Positions 52,067 to 62,986 of a DNA stretch of 64,000 bases are shown one piece after another. The notes below the pieces were generated by a model, which was not told the origin of the DNA, made no database searches, and saw only the letters and a list, made by a program, of their open reading frames with translations. Position 1 is the stretch's first letter. Each line of letters starts with the position of its first letter. The stretch spans positions 124,001 through 188,000 of the forward strand of contig NZ_FOCP01000002.1 of NCBI RefSeq assembly GCF_900110145.1, in the 5' to 3' direction. Origin of the DNA: Nitrosomonas marina. Its GTDB lineage: Bacteria > Pseudomonadota > Gammaproteobacteria > Burkholderiales > Nitrosomonadaceae. The position numbers and the translations under genes were made by a program.

Positions 52067-55000
52067 GCAGATTTCGAAATAATTGTCAGCATCTGCCCGG
52101 TAGTCACATACGCACCTTCCTGACAAGATATCTGCTGCACCGTTCCATCACTGACAGCCTCAACGGTAAACTCCATTTTCATGGATTCAATGACAATCAG
52201 TGGTGTTCCCACCGTTACATGCTGCCCTTCTTGCACCAAAACTTTCCAAACTGTACCGGTAATATGCGAACCGATGGCTACACTGCCTTCCGGAAGATCA
52301 AGCTCGCTTTGCGCATTGGATTCGTCAAGACTGTCTTCATTCAATTCACTTGAGTATTCTGATTGACCAGTAGCACGCCAGTGTTCGCGTTCAGCTTCAA
52401 ATGCGGCCTGCTGGCTGTCTTTAAACGCCTGTATCGTGGTATTGTGTTGCTGCAGGAATTGATTGTATTGTTTCAGGCTAAATGTGGATTCCTCGATGCG
52501 CAGTTTAAATTTTCCTGTAATAAAATCGTTACGGATTTCAAGTAATTCGCTTTCACTGACGGGATAAAAACGTATCTGATCGAAAAAACGAAGCAACCAG
52601 GGTTTCCCATCCTTAAAGTCGTCTGTTTGACGATATCGATTCCACATCTGGACTGTACGCCCAACAAATTGATAGCCGCCAGGTCCTTCCATTCCATAAA
52701 CGCATAAATAAGCACCACCGATGCCAACTGCATTCTCCGGGGTCCAGGTTCTGGCAGGATTATACTTCGTTGTAACCAGGCGATGACGCGGATCAATGGG
52801 TGTAGCCACTGGTGCGCCAAGGTACACATCACCTAATCCAAGTACAAGATAACTGGCATCGAAAACTATATGTCGTACGGTCTCGGTGTCTTCAAGCCCG
52901 TTAATTCGCCGGATAAATTCAATATTACTCGGACACCATGGTGCATCACTACGTACGGATTGCATATATTTTGCGATTGCCAGCCTGGTGGCCCGGTCAT
53001 CCCATGACAGTGGCAAATGCACAACGCGTGACGGTATTTCAAGATCATCCATTGCTGGCAATTCGGCTTCCGCTTTGATCAGACTTGACAGCAGCTTATC
53101 ACGAGACAGAACTAGTGAATCAAAATGCACTTGAAGTGACCGTATGCCTGGTGTCAAATCAATAATGCCATCAAGCCCGCCAGTATCTATAGCTTGCTGC
53201 AACGACAACATTAATGCATGGACACGCATTCTCAAATTGATATCGAGTACAACTGGTCCATACTCTATCAGCAGGTAGCGATCACCCGATTGTCGATAAA
53301 CAACAGCCGGTGACTGATCACTCTCCGGTATGCTGTGTATCATCGGACTGTCAAGTAACAATGGCTGAGACGGTACCAGGATGTGCTTCGGAAAGTCTAC
53401 CTGTTCAACTGACACATCAAGCTCGCGCGCCATTGCCTCGGCTTGTGTCAACGACAAAGGACAAAAACAAACTGTATCGCCAGGCTTTAGTTGTCCAAGT
53501 TTCCACAACTCCGCATGTGCCACCGTCGCAGGGCAGACAAAACCACCCAAACTCGGACCATCCGGCCCCAGAATAACAGGCATGTCGCCGGTAAAATCAA
53601 CAGCGCCTATCGCATAGGCGTTATCATGAATATTGGATGGATGCAGACCGGCCTCACCGCCATCACTCCGCGCCCATTCCGGCTTGGGGCCAAGCAACCG
53701 TATACCTGTACGATTGGAATTATGATGCACAGTCCATTCAGCGGTAAAAAAGGTTTGCATGTCCTTTTCAGTAAAGAAATCCGGAGCGCCATGCGGGCCG
53801 TACAGCACACCAATAACCCAATGATCCGTATAAAGTGGAATATTTGCATCCTCCAGATAGCGCGGCTGATGCCTGTCTGCTTTCTCAATTTGCAATACAT
53901 CGCCGCTGCGTAGCACACGCCCCGCATGCCCACCAAACTGACCCAAGGTAAATGTAGATTTGCTGCCAAGATAATCTACCACCTGAAAACCACACTGGAC
54001 TGCAAGATAAGCACGGCAGCCGTGGTGCGTAATTTTGCCAAACTGCAGTACTGCACCAGCTTTAACAGAATGAGAACGCCAAAGGGAGAGTGGTTCACCA
54101 TCCAGATGGACTGCTATCGGTGCACCGGTAATCGCGATAACGCTGTCGCAGTTAAAACGGATTGTCGGACCGGCAAACGTGATTTCAAGTCCGGCCGCAT
54201 CGCTATTATTGCCAACAAGCTGATTCGCCAAGCGAAAAGCCAGGCCATCCATCGGACCTGACGGTGGCACGCCGATATGCCAGTATCCTAATCGACCCGG
54301 ATAATCCTGTATTGTGGTTTGCACGCCAGGACTGAGAATATCGACTGTCTGTGCATGATAGTGAAAACCGTTTAGATACCGCGTGCCATAGATACCACCA
54401 CGAAACGCACTGCTATTGATAACCTGCATCAGGTATTCACGATTGGTCTCGATGCCCTGCAACACAGTTTGTTCCAACGCATGAATTAAACCATCGACCG
54501 CTTGCTCACGTGTCGCTGCGTGCACAATCACCTTTGCCAGCATCGGATCATAAAAAGGTGTAACGGTGGTACCGCTGTCCACCCAGGTCTCGACACGCGC
54601 GACAGGTGAAAACTGAACGGCAGTCAACATTCCGCTGGATGGCTGAAAATTCTGTGCAGGATTCTCTGCATAAATCCGCGCCTGAATTGCTGTACCTTTA
54701 GACCTGATGTTGAACGAATCCAGTTCCGGTAATTCTTCACATGCCTGTCGAATCATCCATTCAACCAGATCGACCCCGGTCACCATTTCAGTAACGCCAT
54801 GCTCCACCTGAAGACGCGTGTTGACCTCAAGAAAATAAAATTCATTGCTGTGACCATCGACAATAAATTCCACCGTGCCGGCCGACTGGTATTGAACGGA
54901 TTCACCCAGGCAAACAGCTGCGTTGCTTAATGCCTTGCGCAAATCGTCTGTCAGATTAGGCGCAGGCGTTTCCTCGACAACTTTCTGATTACGACGCTGC

Positions 55001-55689
55001 ATCGAACAGTCACGCTCGCCCAATGCAATCACTTTTCCCCTGCCGTTACCAAAAATCTGAACCTCGATATGCCGCGCATTTTCAATATATTTTTCCAGGA
55101 AAATACCGGCATCGCTGAAATTATTTTGCGCCAGGTAGCGGACAGCATCATAGGCATCGACCAGTTCTTTTTCATTCCAACACAATCTCATGCCAATACC
55201 GCCACCCCCAGCAGTACTTTTCAACATCACCGGAAAACCAATATGTGCGGCAGCATGCATTGCTTCATCCAAATCTTCCAGCAAACCGGTTCCAGGCAGC
55301 AATGGCACATTATTTTGCAAAGCCAGTTCGCGGGCAGTGTGCTTAAGACCAAAAACACGCATTTGATGTGCGGTCGGCCCGATAAAGCGGATATGATGTG
55401 ATGTGCACTGATCGGCAAAATCCGCGTTTTCGCTTAAAAAGCCATATCCCGGATGTATTCCTTGCGCATGCACCTGCTGCGCCACTGCCAGGATTTTATC
55501 TGTTCGCAAATAGCTGTCTGCCGCAGCACCTTCACCGATGCAATACGCCTCATCCGCTTCAGTCACATGCCGTGACAATGCATCTGCTTCTGTGTAGACA
55601 GCGACGCTGCTTACGCCCATACGACGAAGGGTACGAATAATGCGACTGGCAATCGCGCCTCGATTAGCAATCAATACTTTGTCAAACAT
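52054..55689 (-). CDS. Biotin-dependent guanidine/urea carboxylase
   Basis: The 1211-residue enzyme has biotin carboxylase domains (about 1-450; [35 protein letters not shown]), a carboxyltransferase of fused KipA/KipI halves (about 460-1040; [30 protein letters not shown]) and a C-terminal biotinyl domain (ESMKME, Lys at about 1171). Many such proteins annotated urea carboxylase act on guanidine when next to UAAP genes and a guanidine riboswitch, as here. I prefer the start at 55689, after AGGAGCAGACA, over 55719. Its stop lies inside the trkA 3' end. Allophanate hydrolase is not adjacent. Confidence 0.9.
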   Translation of the reverse strand: MFDKVLIANRGAIASRIIRTLRRMGVSSVAVYTEADALSRHVTEADEAYCIGEGAAADSYLRTDKILAVAQQVHAQGIHPGYGFLSENADFADQCTSHHIRFIGPTAHQMRVFGLKHTARELALQNNVPLLPGTGLLEDLDEAMHAAAHIGFPVMLKSTAGGGGIGMRLCWNEKELVDAYDAVRYLAQNNFSDAGIFLEKYIENARHIEVQIFGNGRGKVIALGERDCSMQRRNQKVVEETPAPNLTDDLRKALSNAAVCLGESVQYQSAGTVEFIVDGHSNEFYFLEVNTRLQVEHGVTEMVTGVDLVEWMIRQACEELPELDSFNIRSKGTAIQARIYAENPAQNFQPSSGMLTAVQFSPVARVETWVDSGTTVTPFYDPMLAKVIVHAATREQAVDGLIHALEQTVLQGIETNREYLMQVINSSAFRGGIYGTRYLNGFHYHAQTVDILSPGVQTTIQDYPGRLGYWHIGVPPSGPMDGLAFRLANQLVGNNSDAAGLEITFAGPTIRFNCDSVIAITGAPIAVHLDGEPLSLWRSHSVKAGAVLQFGKITHHGCRAYLAVQCGFQVVDYLGSKSTFTLGQFGGHAGRVLRSGDVLQIEKADRHQPRYLEDANIPLYTDHWVIGVLYGPHGAPDFFTEKDMQTFFTAEWTVHHNSNRTGIRLLGPKPEWARSDGGEAGLHPSNIHDNAYAIGAVDFTGDMPVILGPDGPSLGGFVCPATVAHAELWKLGQLKPGDTVCFCPLSLTQAEAMARELDVSVEQVDFPKHILVPSQPLLLDSPMIHSIPESDQSPAVVYRQSGDRYLLIEYGPVVLDINLRMRVHALMLSLQQAIDTGGLDGIIDLTPGIRSLQVHFDSLVLSRDKLLSSLIKAEAELPAMDDLEIPSRVVHLPLSWDDRATRLAIAKYMQSVRSDAPWCPSNIEFIRRINGLEDTETVRHIVFDASYLVLGLGDVYLGAPVATPIDPRHRLVTTKYNPARTWTPENAVGIGGAYLCVYGMEGPGGYQFVGRTVQMWNRYRQTDDFKDGKPWLLRFFDQIRFYPVSESELLEIRNDFITGKFKLRIEESTFSLKQYNQFLQQHNTTIQAFKDSQQAAFEAEREHWRATGQSEYSSELNEDSLDESNAQSELDLPEGSVAIGSHITGTVWKVLVQEGQHVTVGTPLIVIESMKMEFTVEAVSDGTVQQISCQEGAYVTTGQMLTIISKSAQTD

Positions 55690-55732
55690 TGTCTGCTCCT
55701 TTTTTGAAAATACACACACCGCAAATAACTGA

Positions 55733-56404
55733 TCAATCCCAGATCAACAGACGAATAGGCGTTGGATTATAGGCATTACAGGGATTATTAAGCTGCGGAC
55801 AGTTTGAGATCAACACCATTACATCCATCTCCGCACGCATTTCAACATATTTACCAGGCGCGGAAATACCATCGACAAACTCTAGCCTGCCACCCTCGGT
55901 AACTGGCACGTTCATAAAGAAATTGATGTTACTTGGCAAATCACGCTTGCTCATTCCAAGCTGCTCACACAACGGATCATGAGAGAGAGCATGCAAAAAA
56001 TTATCGCGACAATTGTGCATGGGATATTTATCCAAGGCATAGCGTACAGTGTTGCTTTCTGCTGCACAGGCACCGCCGAGTGTATCGTGTCGTCCACACG
56101 TATCGGCCACTATTGTCAGCATGACATTGCTGAAATTTGAATATAGCTTGCTCCCTGTAGTCAGATAAAGTTTGTTTTGTTCACGTATGGTATCGGAGGC
56201 ACTGTACCGTTCAAGTGCATGATGGACATTGAAAAATAGCGTGTCAACGGCTTGATTGCCCTCCAGATCGACAATCCGGAAAGTCTGACCGGTTTTCACC
56301 TGTTTTACCCAGGGTTCTCCAGCCGAACAGATTTCATCAATAATAGCGTGCGCAGGATCCAGTTTACTTTCTGTCAGACTGTTTTGTTGATGCTGTCCGT
56401 TCAT
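55733..56404 (-). CDS. UAAP2-type DUF1989 protein, likely carboxyguanidine deiminase subunit
   Basis: The 223-residue protein is of the urea-amidolyase-associated protein 2 type (DUF1989). Conserved blocks are [51 protein letters not shown] and [20 protein letters not shown]. Related pairs (CgdAB) release ammonia from carboxyguanidine to give allophanate. It overlaps UAAP1 by 4 bases (ATGA) and precedes the carboxylase by 43 bases. Which of the two is named A or B I leave open. Confidence 0.9.
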   Translation of the reverse strand: MNGQHQQNSLTESKLDPAHAIIDEICSAGEPWVKQVKTGQTFRIVDLEGNQAVDTLFFNVHHALERYSASDTIREQNKLYLTTGSKLYSNFSNVMLTIVADTCGRHDTLGGACAAESNTVRYALDKYPMHNCRDNFLHALSHDPLCEQLGMSKRDLPSNINFFMNVPVTEGGRLEFVDGISAPGKYVEMRAEMDVMVLISNCPQLNNPCNAYNPTPIRLLIWD

Positions 56405-57132
56405 ACTTCACCTCCACCAGATTCGTAAAACCGTTGTGTATTCTGAAATCCCCGTGTATTTTCGGGAATTTTATTGCAATTTTCAAAAGCACCGGCTGGC
56501 GTGACATACAATGACAAACCAATAGCGCCTGGCTGATACTTATCTGCTGGATTCAGCGGGTGCGGTGCAGCTGAAAGCACCACCAGAGTTTTCATTTCGA
56601 AACTCAGATCTACATAATCACCAGCCCTACTGTTTCCGGATTGAAAAGTCAATTCTCCTGAATGATTTGCCGTTACCTTACTGAAGAAATTTATGTTGGA
56701 TACAATATCACGCCGCCCCATTCCCCACTTGCCGAGTTCCAGCAACATGTTATCCATGCCATTGCGATACATGCGATTGCGATGTTCCTGGTAGCGCGCA
56801 ACTCCGTATTGCTTACGTACCTGTTCCGCATCACTGATTCCGCACACGGTATCATGCCAGCCAACAGTGTCTTTCGTAATACAACAAAATATCCGCCCCA
56901 TATCGGAATGACAGGCATGGCCCTGAGTCAAATAAAACGTATGCTGGGATTTAAGTGTATCCGCCATGTTATACCGTTCCAGTCTTTCTTCCTGGTTATA
57001 AAACAATACGGCCGCATTGGCGCCCCCATCCACGTCAGTCAAACGCAGCGTCATTCCACGACGTACTAGGCCGGACCAGTGGCACCCACCCGGCACGACT
57101 TCTTTCCAGACAAAATGCAGATTTTGATTCAT
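56401..57132 (-). CDS. UAAP1-type DUF1989 protein, likely carboxyguanidine deiminase subunit
   Basis: The 243-residue protein is of the urea-amidolyase-associated protein 1 type. Its blocks parallel UAAP2: [44 protein letters not shown] and [19 protein letters not shown]. It probably forms a heteromeric metal-dependent deiminase with the downstream protein. The ATG at 57132 with AAGGAGG 8 bases upstream is the start; the longer frame to 57207 is not. It follows the permease by 115 bases. Confidence 0.9.
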   Translation of the reverse strand: MNQNLHFVWKEVVPGGCHWSGLVRRGMTLRLTDVDGGANAAVLFYNQEERLERYNMADTLKSQHTFYLTQGHACHSDMGRIFCCITKDTVGWHDTVCGISDAEQVRKQYGVARYQEHRNRMYRNGMDNMLLELGKWGMGRRDIVSNINFFSKVTANHSGELTFQSGNSRAGDYVDLSFEMKTLVVLSAAPHPLNPADKYQPGAIGLSLYVTPAGAFENCNKIPENTRGFQNTQRFYESGGGEV

Positions 57133-57247
57133 TATCGCCTCCTTGATGAATATTGATTGCATACGCAGCTCAATAACATATTGATTTTGAAATAAATATG
57201 GATACACTCAGATGCTGAGTGAAAATGTGAACAGCTTGTTTCTGAAT

Positions 57248-58690
57248 TTAATTCTGGCGAATTTTTTGAACCAGAATATACAGTGTCGTTACACTCAGTA
57301 TGCTGCCCAGCACCAGTGGTATTGCCCAAAGCTGCCACCAGGGCGCGTTCTCTGAAACCGCATAAGTGCGCGGCCAGGCAATATTGATAAGTTCAAACAG
57401 CGACCAGGCAAATGCAGCACAATTGATTACCAGTCCCCAGGCACCAAGTTTAAGTTCGCCAAGTGCGGGATTCCAGCGGCCCGTCAGGCGGGTAAAAAGA
57501 CCAACGCCGGTAGTCATGGCAAACATCGCGTATAGCCCGCCAGTACCAAATGCAATCACTGTAGCCACAGCACCGTCATTTAATCCCAGCAATAATCCCA
57601 GACCGGAAAGGGTGACTGTAAAAAGAACGGCATTGCGCGGGACTCTGTCTGCCGTCACATGACTAAGAAATGCCGGCATATTTCCCTCGCGCGACATTGA
57701 GAAAACAATACGTGAAGTGTATTTAACGACCGACGCACCACATGCGAGAAAAGCGATCATTACAATACCCGAAAACGGTTTGCTTACCCAGTCTCCAAAA
57801 CTACTTGCAATCAGTGGTGTGACAGGATCGGCTGTTTTGCTGGTAGTCGCCAGCACTTCATGATCGAAAGACAATATTAATGCGGATGAATTAAACAACA
57901 CAACGGCACCGACGGCGCTTAATGCAAAGAAGATAGCACGCGGAACCATTCGTTTTGGCTGGTGCGTTTCTTCTGCCGTTGTAGAACACGCATCAAAACC
58001 GATAAACGCCCATCCTGCAATGGCCAATGCCGCCAGAAACGCCGCCGTTTCTGTTGGAGCGCTGCCTGTCCCCATATGCTGAAACAACTCTGTAAAACCA
58101 TACTGCCGAAAAAACAAAAACAGTAACAGCGCAATACCAAATGACCCAATTACCTCTGCGTAAACGCCAAGCGCTATTAATGTCTTAAAAATATTGACAT
58201 GAACAAGATTGAGCACCATGCAAATCAGCAGAAAAACTGCCCCCCAGATCACCATGGAAACACCGCTGTTATCGAGCGCGCCCCAAAAGGTTGCTAGCCA
58301 GACACCGCCTGTATAAGCGGTAGTCGTCAGCATGGCGATGGTTGAACTGACATAAATAACACCCGCATACTGGCCAGCCGTAACACCGCCGAGCTGTCTT
58401 GCCCACTTATAGGCACCGCCAGCTATCGGAAACTGCGATGCCAGTTCAGCATAAACGGTCGCCACCAGCAGTTGCATGACCAGGCATATTGCCAGCGCAG
58501 CGAACCAGCCGCCCCCGGTAACAACAGTCTGTACACCTATAATGGCATACAAACCCACTACCGGTGATACAACCGCAAAACCCATGGTAAAACTGTGCCA
58601 GACGCTCATGCTGCGGTTGAGTGTATCCACATCCGAGCCTGGATATTTATCGTCAGTCGTCAAACGATTTTGATGAGATGAAATTGACAT
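57248..58690 (-). CDS. APC-superfamily permease in guanidine operon
   Basis: The 480-residue protein has about twelve membrane helices, with GFAVVSPVVGLYAIIG, QFPIAGGAYKWARQLGG and DACSTTAEETHQPKRMVPRA typical of amino-acid/amine APC permeases. As the first gene after the guanidine riboswitch, it most likely imports guanidine or a guanidine-containing compound. AGGAG precedes the ATG. The substrate is inferred from context; family members carry many amines. Confidence 0.87.
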   Translation of the reverse strand: MSISSHQNRLTTDDKYPGSDVDTLNRSMSVWHSFTMGFAVVSPVVGLYAIIGVQTVVTGGGWFAALAICLVMQLLVATVYAELASQFPIAGGAYKWARQLGGVTAGQYAGVIYVSSTIAMLTTTAYTGGVWLATFWGALDNSGVSMVIWGAVFLLICMVLNLVHVNIFKTLIALGVYAEVIGSFGIALLLFLFFRQYGFTELFQHMGTGSAPTETAAFLAALAIAGWAFIGFDACSTTAEETHQPKRMVPRAIFFALSAVGAVVLFNSSALILSFDHEVLATTSKTADPVTPLIASSFGDWVSKPFSGIVMIAFLACGASVVKYTSRIVFSMSREGNMPAFLSHVTADRVPRNAVLFTVTLSGLGLLLGLNDGAVATVIAFGTGGLYAMFAMTTGVGLFTRLTGRWNPALGELKLGAWGLVINCAAFAWSLFELINIAWPRTYAVSENAPWWQLWAIPLVLGSILSVTTLYILVQKIRQN

Positions 58691-58790
58691 AACGGAAACT
58701 CCTCAAATCACGATATCAGCCGGGAATTAACACAAACACATGCTCGCGTTAATTCGGTAGTCACACATATTAATAAGCCATGTGTGCTTA

Positions 58791-58911
58791 ACCTCCCGGG
58801 CTTTTATCCCTCCGTGGAGTCTCGTTATTTATTGATGAGACCGGAAACTCTCGAACCAGCCATTTCATGTAATTTTCTCTAAAATACAATTACATGAAAC
58901 CGGAACCCTAG
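58791..58911 (-). ncRNA. Guanidine-I (ykkC) riboswitch
   Basis: On the minus strand, CTAGGGTTCCGG starts the element, followed by a hairpin (CATGTAATT/AATTACATG arms), GGCTGGTTCGAGAG, a second helix with ACGGAGGGATAAAAGCCCGG and GAGG at the end. The sequences CTAGGGTTCCG, GGCTGG-CGAGAG, ACGG and GGGATAAAAGCCCGGGAG are the strongly conserved parts of ykkC RNAs. It ends about 100 bases upstream of the permease start. A downstream CACACAT/ATGTGTG hairpin (58762-58786) may be part of the expression platform. Binding of guanidinium normally raises expression of downstream genes. Confidence 0.93.
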
Positions 58912-59018
58912 TTTCACATATATTTAGACTAGCAAAATCTTAGAAAATGATCAAGCCTATTTAAAAAACTGTTTCAATTGAGCGAAAAAAACGATCATCT
59001 ATCGTTTATATTCACATA

Positions 59019-59963
59019 TCAAATAAGACCGGCTTCATGTGCCTGCTGATCGGCATGATAACTGGAGCGCACCAATGGCCCGCATGCGGCATGTGTAAAA
59101 CCCAAATCCAGCGCTGCATCTTCAAACATTTTAAATCCTTTAGGGGTGACGTAACGATGAACAGGCAAGTGTCCTATACTCGGTTGCAGGTATTGCCCGA
59201 TTGTCAACATTTCTACTTTGTGCGCACGCAAATCGCGCATAACCTCGATAATTTCCTCGTCAGTCTCGCCGAGACCCACCATTAATCCCGATTTGGTTGG
59301 AATATTTGAAAAACGATCTTTAAAATTCTTCAACAGTTTCAATGAATGCATGTAATCAGCACCTGGACGACACTGCTTATACAGTCTTGGCACAGTTTCC
59401 AGATTGTGATTCAACACATCCGGTGGACAGCTGGCGAGTTTTTCTAGTGCAACGTCCAGCCTGCCCCTGAAATCAGGTACCAGTATCTCAATTTTTGTTT
59501 GTGGTGCATATCGTCGTATTTCGCCGATACATTCAGCAAAATGCAGCGCACCGCCATCACGTAAGTCATCACGATCAACACTGGTAATCACAACATAATT
59601 CAATTTTAATGCTGCAATTGACTGCGCCAGATGTAACGGTTCATCCGAATCAGGGGGCTTAGGCCGACCATGGGCCACATCACAAAACGGGCATCGCCTC
59701 GTACAAAGATCTCCCAAAATCATGAACGTAGCAGTACCCTTGCCAAAACACTCACCGATATTGGGGCAGGAAGCTTCCTCACAAACCGTGTGCAGCTTTT
59801 GTTCTCTCAAAATCCGCTTGACTTCATTAAACTTCTGGCTATTTGACGAACGCACCCGAATCCATGGTGGTTTACGCAAAATTTCATCGCGTGTTTGCGG
59901 ACTAATCTTGACAGGATTACGCGCTGTTTTATCAACGCCTTTCTGACGTATTTCAGAAGTCAT
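59019..59963 (-). CDS. lipA: Lipoyl synthase
   Basis: The 314-residue radical-SAM enzyme inserts sulfur into octanoyl-proteins. The SAM cluster motif is CTRRCPFC and the auxiliary cluster motif is [12 protein letters not shown]; the C-terminal RSSYHAD completes the set. It lies 23 bases after lipB in the same direction. Confidence 0.97.
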   Translation of the reverse strand: MTSEIRQKGVDKTARNPVKISPQTRDEILRKPPWIRVRSSNSQKFNEVKRILREQKLHTVCEEASCPNIGECFGKGTATFMILGDLCTRRCPFCDVAHGRPKPPDSDEPLHLAQSIAALKLNYVVITSVDRDDLRDGGALHFAECIGEIRRYAPQTKIEILVPDFRGRLDVALEKLASCPPDVLNHNLETVPRLYKQCRPGADYMHSLKLLKNFKDRFSNIPTKSGLMVGLGETDEEIIEVMRDLRAHKVEMLTIGQYLQPSIGHLPVHRYVTPKGFKMFEDAALDLGFTHAACGPLVRSSYHADQQAHEAGLI

Positions 59964-59986
59964 AACGGTATATCATTTCCTTTTAT

Positions 59987-60643
59987 TTATTTAACAAGTT
60001 CTTTCTGTAAATATTCTGACAGCTTGCGACTTAACACATCAAGTCCGTCTTTGACACCTTGATCTTTTGTCCGTGTTACCGCCAAGCCAGCATATCCACA
60101 CGGGTTAATTCTCGAGAACGGTTTCAGATCCATATCAACATTCAATGCAATACCGTGGTAACAATAGCTTTTTTTTATTTTCAATCCCAGTGAAGCGATT
60201 TTAGCCGCCCCTACATATACACCGGGCATATCAGCACAGCCATACGCCTTGATTTGATATTCATTCAACATATGAATTACGGCTGTTTCCATTCTTCTGA
60301 CAAGATCACGTACAGTCAGATTCAGTCGTCTGATATCCAAAAGCAGATAAGCGATGAGTTGACCAGGACCGTGATAAGTGATCTGCCCTCCTCGATCTGT
60401 TTTAATCACATTAATGTTACTGTCAGCCAGCAAATGCTCGGGTTTTCCTGCAATACCCTGTGTATACACTGCTGGGTGCTGTAATAGCCAGATTTCATCG
60501 CTGGTCTGCGAGGTTCGTGTATTTGTAAAATCTTTCATCGCCCGCCACGAAATCTCATAATCGATCACGCCCATATACCTCACGGTAAACCACGAACCTC
60601 GATGTGTAACTGCATTCAAGGCAGTTTGCATGTCGACCGCCAT
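59987..60643 (-). CDS. lipB: Octanoyl-ACP transferase LipB
   Basis: The 218-residue protein transfers octanoyl from ACP to lipoyl domains. RGGQITYHGPGQL, GAAKIASLGLKIK with the lysine, and the cysteine in INPCGYAGL are the active-site features. It lies between lipA and the DUF493 gene and is separated from the latter by a single base. Confidence 0.97.
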   Translation of the reverse strand: MAVDMQTALNAVTHRGSWFTVRYMGVIDYEISWRAMKDFTNTRTSQTSDEIWLLQHPAVYTQGIAGKPEHLLADSNINVIKTDRGGQITYHGPGQLIAYLLLDIRRLNLTVRDLVRRMETAVIHMLNEYQIKAYGCADMPGVYVGAAKIASLGLKIKKSYCYHGIALNVDMDLKPFSRINPCGYAGLAVTRTKDQGVKDGLDVLSRKLSEYLQKELVK

Positions 60644-60644
60644 T

Positions 60645-60917
60645 TCACAATACCAAAGACACCATTGGATGATCGGTTAATGCATAATACAATTGATCTA
60701 ACTGATGTCGTGATGTAGCGCGAATAGTACAGGTGATACTAAGATAGTTTCCTCCCTTGCTGGCACGAATTTCCATGGTATTTTCATCGAAATCAGGCGC
60801 ATGTTGCTTGACGATCTCCAAGGCGACCCGAACCAAATCATGTTTTGCCTTGCCCATGATCTTAATCGGAAACTCGCATGGATATTCAATTAATGATTCT
60901 TCATGCATATCTATCAT
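60645..60917 (-). CDS. DUF493 (YbeD-like) protein
   Basis: The 90-residue protein has SLIEYPCEFPIKIMG and TIRATSRHQLDQLYYALTDHP, typical of the DUF493/YbeD family, often next to lipB; a regulatory role is suspected only. The frame opens at 60944, but the ATG at 60917 or 60908 gives the usual length. No clear ribosome binding site decides. Confidence 0.88.
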   Translation of the reverse strand: MIDMHEESLIEYPCEFPIKIMGKAKHDLVRVALEIVKQHAPDFDENTMEIRASKGGNYLSITCTIRATSRHQLDQLYYALTDHPMVSLVL

Positions 60918-60944
60918 TATTGCTCGCAATGAAGCCCATGCCAA

Positions 60945-61799
60945 TCAGCACGTTAAACCACCTCGCATATGCGTAGCCTTGTATTGCTGATAAAACTGAT
61001 GCAATTGTCTGAACATAGCGCCGGGACTGCCGGTACCGACAGATTGCTCATTTAACCGGGTAACTGCCATAATTTCCCTCGTTGAAGAAGTCAGCATAAT
61101 CTCCTCTGCAGAAAATAATTCATCTTCAGAAATTTCTCTCACTTCATGAATGACATGATTTTCTGCGACCAGTTCAAGCAGCACATCATACGTAATACCT
61201 GGAAGCATCAAATGGCTTTTAGGCGGTGCCAGCAATACTTGATCTTTGACAACAAAGATATTGCTGGCTGAACCTTCAGTCAGGAAACCGTCCCGAATAA
61301 GAATTGTTTCTGCAGCACCTGCATCGACCGCAATCTGGCGTAACAATACATTTGGGAGCAGTGAAATGGATTTGATATCGCAGCGAATCCAGCGGTTATC
61401 ACTGGCCGTGATCGCTGCCACGCCTTTTTCCAGTGATTCTGGTAGCGGAGGCAGCAACGGATTACTCATCATAAAAACAGTGGGTGGCACATCGGGGAAA
61501 GGATGGTCACGTTTGGCTACACCCCTGGTAATATGAAGATATATGGATTGATCGTCACCTGCATTTTTGTCTACAACCTGTCCTATCAAATCACTCCATT
61601 GTTCGGTGGTATAAGGGTTCTTGAGACGAATACCATCCAGACTGTGCTGCAGTCGGTGCAAATGTTTATCCAACCGAAATGGTCGACGAGAATAGACAGG
61701 GATGACTTCATATACGCCATCACCAAAAATAAAACCCCGGTCCAGTACAGAGATACTAGCCTTTTCGATTGGCATAAACTGCCCATTTAAAAAAATCAT
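60945..61799 (-). CDS. dat: D-amino acid aminotransferase (class IV PLP)
   Basis: The 284-residue class IV aminotransferase has the PLP lysine in CDIKSISLLPNV, EGSASNIF and the N-terminal SVLDRGFIFGDGVYEV. It likely makes D-glutamate and other D-amino acids for peptidoglycan, consistent with a carboxypeptidase gene upstream. Class IV includes BCAA and ADC lyases, so D-specificity is by resemblance and context. Confidence 0.88.
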   Translation of the reverse strand: MIFLNGQFMPIEKASISVLDRGFIFGDGVYEVIPVYSRRPFRLDKHLHRLQHSLDGIRLKNPYTTEQWSDLIGQVVDKNAGDDQSIYLHITRGVAKRDHPFPDVPPTVFMMSNPLLPPLPESLEKGVAAITASDNRWIRCDIKSISLLPNVLLRQIAVDAGAAETILIRDGFLTEGSASNIFVVKDQVLLAPPKSHLMLPGITYDVLLELVAENHVIHEVREISEDELFSAEEIMLTSSTREIMAVTRLNEQSVGTGSPGAMFRQLHQFYQQYKATHMRGGLTC

Positions 61800-61939
61800 A
61801 CCTGGCCTTTATAATTACCTAAACTGTATACGCATCGGAACGGCTAATTAAACAGCAGCATAAGACTATCCCACGCGCGACCGATAAAATTTCCTAGCTC
61901 TACATCTTCCAGCGCAACCAATGGATAACTTTCGACCAG

Positions 61940-62986
61940 TTAACCGTTTAAAGTAAATTTTACCGAACCAACCACTTGCCCTGCATTTACCGGCGCAATC
62001 AATGGCTGCTTGTATTCCATTGTAGCTTTGAGATTATCCGCCTGCCCTTTAGGTATGGAAAAATAAACGTCGCTGTTAAAACCAGCTTTCAACGCATCCT
62101 GAGAGCCTTTCCACAATTCGATCGAAGTCAGCACTTCCCCTTTTTTATATAAATGCACAGTATCGTAAAACTGGAAACCGTAGTTCAACAAACGCTGGCT
62201 TTCCATACTGCGCGCATTGGCTGATTTCGTTCCCATTACTACCGAAATCAGGCGTCTTTTATCACGTTTTGCAGAAGTAATCAGACAATAACCGGCGGAT
62301 TTCGTCCAGCCGGTTTTCATACCATCCACATGTGGATCCAGCCATAGCAGCCGGTTTCGGTTTGGCTGTGTTATATTGTTATATGTATATTCTTTAAGTG
62401 AATACAATGGATAAAAGTCTGGAAAATCGCGAATTATGGCCGCTGCCAGCAAGGTCAAATCATGCACGGACGTGTAGTGGTCGGAATCAGGCAAACCTGT
62501 GGTATTCATAAAATGCGTATTTTTCATACCAAGGCGTTGCGCTTCCTGATTCATCATTTGTACGAAAACTTCCTCGGATCCCGCTACTACCTCAGCCAAC
62601 GCAATACATGCGTCGTTACCGGACTGTACTATCATACCTCGAATCAGCTCGTTAACTGTCACTGTCTTATTAGGTTCGATAAACATGCGCGACCCGATCA
62701 TACGCCAGGCCCTGTCTGAAACAGGCACCACCTGATCGTGCTGTATGCGATTCTGCTTCAGCGCTGTAAAAACGATATAAGCCGTCATCAACTTGGTTAA
62801 GGAAGCTGGCTCAACGCGCTCGTGCGGATTCTGGCTGGCCAACACCTGACCGGATTGATAATCCGTAAGCATATAAGCTTTGGCTGCAATCGAAATCTCG
62901 GGTTGCTGAGCTGAAACTGCAACAGAAAATATTGACAGCAGTAACACAGCCAGAAGAGGCAACAATGGGAATAAAAAGCGATTCAT
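61940..62986 (-). CDS. dacC: D-alanyl-D-alanine carboxypeptidase (PBP5/6-like), truncated by an in-frame stop
   Basis: The 348-residue protein trims peptidoglycan side chains. It has a signal peptide (1-27), the SxxK serine in SLTKL, SGN in QSGND and KTG in MKTGWT. It ends at TAA (61940-61942) after KFTLNG. The same frame continues for 31 codons past that stop, reading LVESYPLVALEDVELGNF ... MLLFN and ending at TAG (61844-61846), which is the usual PBP5 C-terminal amphipathic membrane anchor. The catalytic part should be intact but soluble. The stop may be a real nonsense mutation (CAA to TAA) or an error. dacA/dacC cannot be separated. Confidence 0.85.
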   Translation of the reverse strand: MNRFLFPLLPLLAVLLLSIFSVAVSAQQPEISIAAKAYMLTDYQSGQVLASQNPHERVEPASLTKLMTAYIVFTALKQNRIQHDQVVPVSDRAWRMIGSRMFIEPNKTVTVNELIRGMIVQSGNDACIALAEVVAGSEEVFVQMMNQEAQRLGMKNTHFMNTTGLPDSDHYTSVHDLTLLAAAIIRDFPDFYPLYSLKEYTYNNITQPNRNRLLWLDPHVDGMKTGWTKSAGYCLITSAKRDKRRLISVVMGTKSANARSMESQRLLNYGFQFYDTVHLYKKGEVLTSIELWKGSQDALKAGFNSDVYFSIPKGQADNLKATMEYKQPLIAPVNAGQVVGSVKFTLNG

